A stretch of DNA of 64,000 nt from Nocardia crassostreae (GTDB lineage Bacteria; Actinomycetota; Actinomycetes; Mycobacteriales; Mycobacteriaceae): contig NZ_BDCH01000036.1 in the NCBI RefSeq assembly GCF_001613405.1, positions 111,693 to 175,692 of the forward strand, read 5' to 3'. This document shows positions 61,699 to 64,000 of the stretch, one piece after another; positions within the stretch are counted from its first letter, which is position 1, and every line of letters begins with the position of its first letter. The notes beneath the pieces were generated by a model. That model searched no databases and was not told the origin of the DNA. It was given only the letters and a program-made list of their open reading frames with translations. A program made the position numbers and the translations under genes.

Positions 61699-61716
61699 GT
61701 TCGATGACCATCAAAC
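61699..61716. promoter_or_regulatory. ArsR operator site 2
   Basis: GTTCGATGACCATCAAAC; on the opposite strand it reads GTTTGATGGTCATCGAAC, matching site 1 at 15 of 18 positions. It is 22 bp before the regulator ATG. The 33-bp centre distance equals three helical turns, so two dimers could bind on one face. Confidence 0.6.
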
Positions 61717-61738
61717 CATTAGCGGAGTGAAGTAGGTC

Positions 61739-62068
61739 ATGCCCGATACCGAATACGCATTACCGGCCGTGGTGTCCGAAGTGGCGCCGCTCGCGACGGT
61801 GCTCGCCGCCTTACAGGACCCGGTCCGCCTGGAAATGGTGCGCCGCCTCGGCAATGCCGGAACCTCCCTGCGCTGCACCACCCTCTACGACTCGGTCAGC
61901 AAGTCGACCGCCGCTCACCACTTCAAGATCCTGCGCGAAGCCGGTCTCACCGAGCGCCTGATCATCGACGGCAACGCCCACCAGCTCCTGCGCACCGACG
62001 CCATCGAAGCCACCCTACCCGGCCTGCTGCCCGCCATCCTCGACGCCGCCAACAAGAAATCCGCATGA
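61739..62068 (+). CDS. ArsR-family transcriptional regulator
   Basis: 109 residues. Winged-helix ArsR: LAALQDPVRLEMVRRLGNAG, LRCTTLYDSVSKSTAAHHFK (recognition helix), ILREAGLTERLIIDGNAHQL (wing). Metal-site cysteines of classical ArsR are absent; the single Cys is in LRCTTLY, so it probably senses an organic ligand. It is divergent from the MFS exporter, with two 18-bp operators between them. ATG start behind AGTGAAGTAGGTC. Confidence 0.9.
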   Translation: MPDTEYALPAVVSEVAPLATVLAALQDPVRLEMVRRLGNAGTSLRCTTLYDSVSKSTAAHHFKILREAGLTERLIIDGNAHQLLRTDAIEATLPGLLPAILDAANKKSA

Positions 62069-62099
62069 CTCCCGAATCGGCCCGCGCTACCTTCGCCTG

Positions 62100-62606
62100 A
62101 TGCGCATCCGCCCCACCACCGCCGCCGACCTCCCGATCCTGCAAGAGATCGAGATCGCCGCCGGGGAACCGTTCCGCGCGGCGGGCATGCCCGAGATCGC
62201 CGAGGACGAGCCGCTGCCGATCGAATCCCTGGACGCCTACCGGAGACTGGGCCGCGCCTGGGTCGCCGTCGATACCGACGACGTCCCCGTCGCCTACCTG
62301 ATCGACGAAGACGTCGACGGTACCGCGCACATCGCCCAGGTATCGGTCCACCCCGCAGCCGCCCATCGGGGCATCGGCCGCCGCCTCATCGACCACGCCG
62401 CCGAGCGCGCCCGCGCCGCGGGCGATACCGCGCTCACCCTCACCACGTTCGTCGAAGTCCCTTGGAACGCACCGTATTACGAGCGCCTCGGATTCCGCGT
62501 CCTAGCTCCCGATGAGCTGTCGCCGGGTTTGCACAAGATCCGCGCCCGCGAAGCCGAGATCGGCCTCGACCGCTGGCCGCGGACCGCCATGCGCCGCGAG
62601 CTCTAA
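62100..62606 (+). CDS. GNAT-family N-acetyltransferase
   Basis: 168 residues. Acetyl-CoA site IAQVSVHPAAAHRGIGRRLI (V-x-P then R/H-x-G-I-G), followed by LTLTTFVEVPWNAPYYERLG and FRVLAPDELSPGLHKIRARE, typical of the family. The substrate is unknown. It begins 31 nt after the arsR-type gene and could be on its transcript, so it may acetylate the compound handled by the exporter; this is speculative. The last 4 bp overlap the convergent TerD-vWA gene. Confidence 0.88.
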   Translation: MRIRPTTAADLPILQEIEIAAGEPFRAAGMPEIAEDEPLPIESLDAYRRLGRAWVAVDTDDVPVAYLIDEDVDGTAHIAQVSVHPAAAHRGIGRRLIDHAAERARAAGDTALTLTTFVEVPWNAPYYERLGFRVLAPDELSPGLHKIRAREAEIGLDRWPRTAMRREL

Positions 62607-63988
62607 CGCAGGATTCCGGCCTGTGTGGCCGCGGTGATCCAGGCCGGGAACTCCCCGAGCAGCCGGTCGTAGAGGTCGGGATCGCTCACCTCGTCGATAT
62701 CGTCCACGGCGAAGAAGCCGACATTGTCGACCCGGCGGCCGCGCATGGTGTCCAGCTTCTCCAGGACGCCGTAGCCGTTGCTGCTGCCGAGGCCGATGAA
62801 CTGCCAGAAGATCGGCTCCTCGACCGCGGCGCGGAGTTCGCGCTCGATCTCCTGGTTCTTGTAGACGCCGCCGTCGGAGAAGAACAGGACGAGTGTGGGG
62901 AGCGGCTGCGGTTCGGCGCGCACGTAACGGCGCACCTCGCTGATCACCTTCTGCTCCTCGTTCATGATGCCGACCTTGCGCATGTCGACCTGGCCCGGCT
63001 GCAGGCGCGCGCCGCGGCCGAGGAGAACCTTGAACTGGCCGCAGCGTACGTGCAGTGAAATCCATTGCGGCAGTCCACCTATGGTCAGGTCGGGCAGCCG
63101 GGCGGGGTTGCTCGCGAAGGTCCACGCCAGCATCGCGCCGTTGTCGTCGAGTTGGGCCGCTACGGCCGCCATGCGCTCCACCACACGGTGCACGACCTGT
63201 TTGGAGTACAGCGGGGCCATCGATCCGGAGGCGTCGAGCACCAGGACTACTCGAGCGGTCAGCCCGGGCATGCCCTGCTTGGCGAGAGAGACTGCCACCT
63301 GTTCCTTGCGTAGGGACAGCCGCTTGCGCATATCGACCGGCAGCCGCTCTTCGCCCTTGGTGAGGCGGATGCCCGGTGCGGCGGGACTCGTCGCTGGTGC
63401 TGTGGCCGCGGGCTGCGGTGTCGGCGGTTCCGCCGGAGGCGCGGGCCGCTGCGGCTGCGCGGCCGCGGCGGGCTCGTCGTCAACTGTGATGCCGAAATCG
63501 GTTGCCAGACCGGCCAGCCCGCTGTCCCAGCCCTGTCCGACGGCACGGAACTTCCAGGCGTTGTTTCGCCGATACAGTTCGCCGCACAGCATGGCCGTCT
63601 CGGGTCCGGCGGCAATATCGAACCGCGCGATCTCGGAGCCGTTCGCGGCATCGAGCAGTATCAGATGCAATCCGGGTACTTGCCCGAAGGCGCCGCCGTC
63701 GGCCGAGGCGCACACGGCGATCCGATCGATATCCGCTTCCACCTCGGACAGATTCACTGCCAGGCTGTCGGTGCCGGACTGTTTGCAGGTGTGCTGGACC
63801 GCACGGCTCGCATGGGTGGGCTGGTTGTAGAAGACGAAGTCGCCGTCAGTGCGGACCCGCCCGGACGCTGTCAGGAGAAGCGCTGAAGCATCGAGGTCGG
63901 GGATACCGGGGGCATTGGACCAAACCAGTAGCACGCGAACGGCGCTGGCAGTCACGGTGGTGTTTGCGCCCTTGGTCAGACTTGTCAC
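62603..63988 (-). CDS. TerD-domain protein fused to TerF-type vWA domain
   Basis: 461 residues, GTG start. Residues 1-180 are a TerD/calcium-binding tellurite-resistance domain (SLTKGANTTVTASAVRVLLV; DGDFVFYNQPTHASRAVQHT; LLDAANGSEIARFDIAAGPE; GELYRRNNAWKFRAVGQGWD). A Pro/Ala linker (about 175-205) leads to a vWA domain (about 250-455) with a MIDAS motif, VVLVLDASGSMAPLYSKQVV (D-x-S-x-S), and Thr/Asp in FFSDGGVYKNQ. This is the TerF arrangement, in the Ter stress-response set (tellurite, phage, oxidative damage). No other ter genes are visible, though the window ends right after it. Cytosolic. Confidence 0.88.
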   Translation of the reverse strand: MTSLTKGANTTVTASAVRVLLVWSNAPGIPDLDASALLLTASGRVRTDGDFVFYNQPTHASRAVQHTCKQSGTDSLAVNLSEVEADIDRIAVCASADGGAFGQVPGLHLILLDAANGSEIARFDIAAGPETAMLCGELYRRNNAWKFRAVGQGWDSGLAGLATDFGITVDDEPAAAAQPQRPAPPAEPPTPQPAATAPATSPAAPGIRLTKGEERLPVDMRKRLSLRKEQVAVSLAKQGMPGLTARVVLVLDASGSMAPLYSKQVVHRVVERMAAVAAQLDDNGAMLAWTFASNPARLPDLTIGGLPQWISLHVRCGQFKVLLGRGARLQPGQVDMRKVGIMNEEQKVISEVRRYVRAEPQPLPTLVLFFSDGGVYKNQEIERELRAAVEEPIFWQFIGLGSSNGYGVLEKLDTMRGRRVDNVGFFAVDDIDEVSDPDLYDRLLGEFPAWITAATQAGILR

Positions 63989-64000
63989 GATGGGTAGTTT

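Overview
This 64 kb window is high-GC DNA with a gene content typical of a mycolic-acid actinomycete, most likely a Nocardia (inferred from gene content, not from a database match). Supporting genes are a clgR-pspA-pspM envelope-stress set beside pgsA, cinA and argA; an ftsK-rnj-dapA-dapB backbone laid out much as in mycobacteria; a DevS/DevR (DosS/DosR) pair; an MTB12-type secreted antigen; and many GTG, TTG and 4-bp-overlap starts.

Layout. 1-7 kb: the end of a sugar ABC operon, then pspM, pspA, clgR, cinA and pgsA on the minus strand, and argA plus a YciI-like gene on the plus strand. 7-17 kb: a signalling island with two small helical proteins, CheB, CheR-PAS, three consecutive GAF-ANTAR proteins, a MASE1 membrane protein, and a heme-type DevS kinase with its DevR regulator. 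17-32.7 kb: accessory metabolism and regulation, including a methyltransferase, AraC, hemerythrin, an EfeUOB iron-uptake operon with an IdeR-type box, a flavin monooxygenase behind a 30-bp palindrome, MOSC, TetR/amidase, a beta-lactamase-like gene, a two-domain HTH regulator, and tRNA-Arg(ACG). 32.8-41.4 kb: ftsK, an AfsR-like remnant, two exported proteins, rnj and dapA. 41.5-46.8 kb: a small RHH-type protein, a decayed kinase/flavodoxin locus, an MFS exporter and an unusual MarR-GntR fusion. 47-51 kb: a tightly coupled ureide operon (racemase, DUF6986 aldolase-like, allantoicase, PuuE allantoinase). 51-64 kb: dapB and its membrane partner, oxidoreductases, a phytase-like lipoprotein, a glucose/sorbosone dehydrogenase lipoprotein, a pentapeptide-repeat protein, an MFS/ArsR pair with twin operators, and a TerD-vWA protein.

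Two themes stand out. First, the 7-17 kb island joins chemotaxis-type methylation enzymes (no receptor, CheA or CheW is visible) to ANTAR antiterminators and a redox/oxygen two-component pair. Second, disruptions are frequent. efeO and the MOSC gene each carry one in-frame stop, the beta-lactamase-like gene has a 1-nt frameshift, a flavodoxin start is joined to a kinase tail, and a membrane protein probably lost its last residues. Either the region is decaying or the consensus contains errors.
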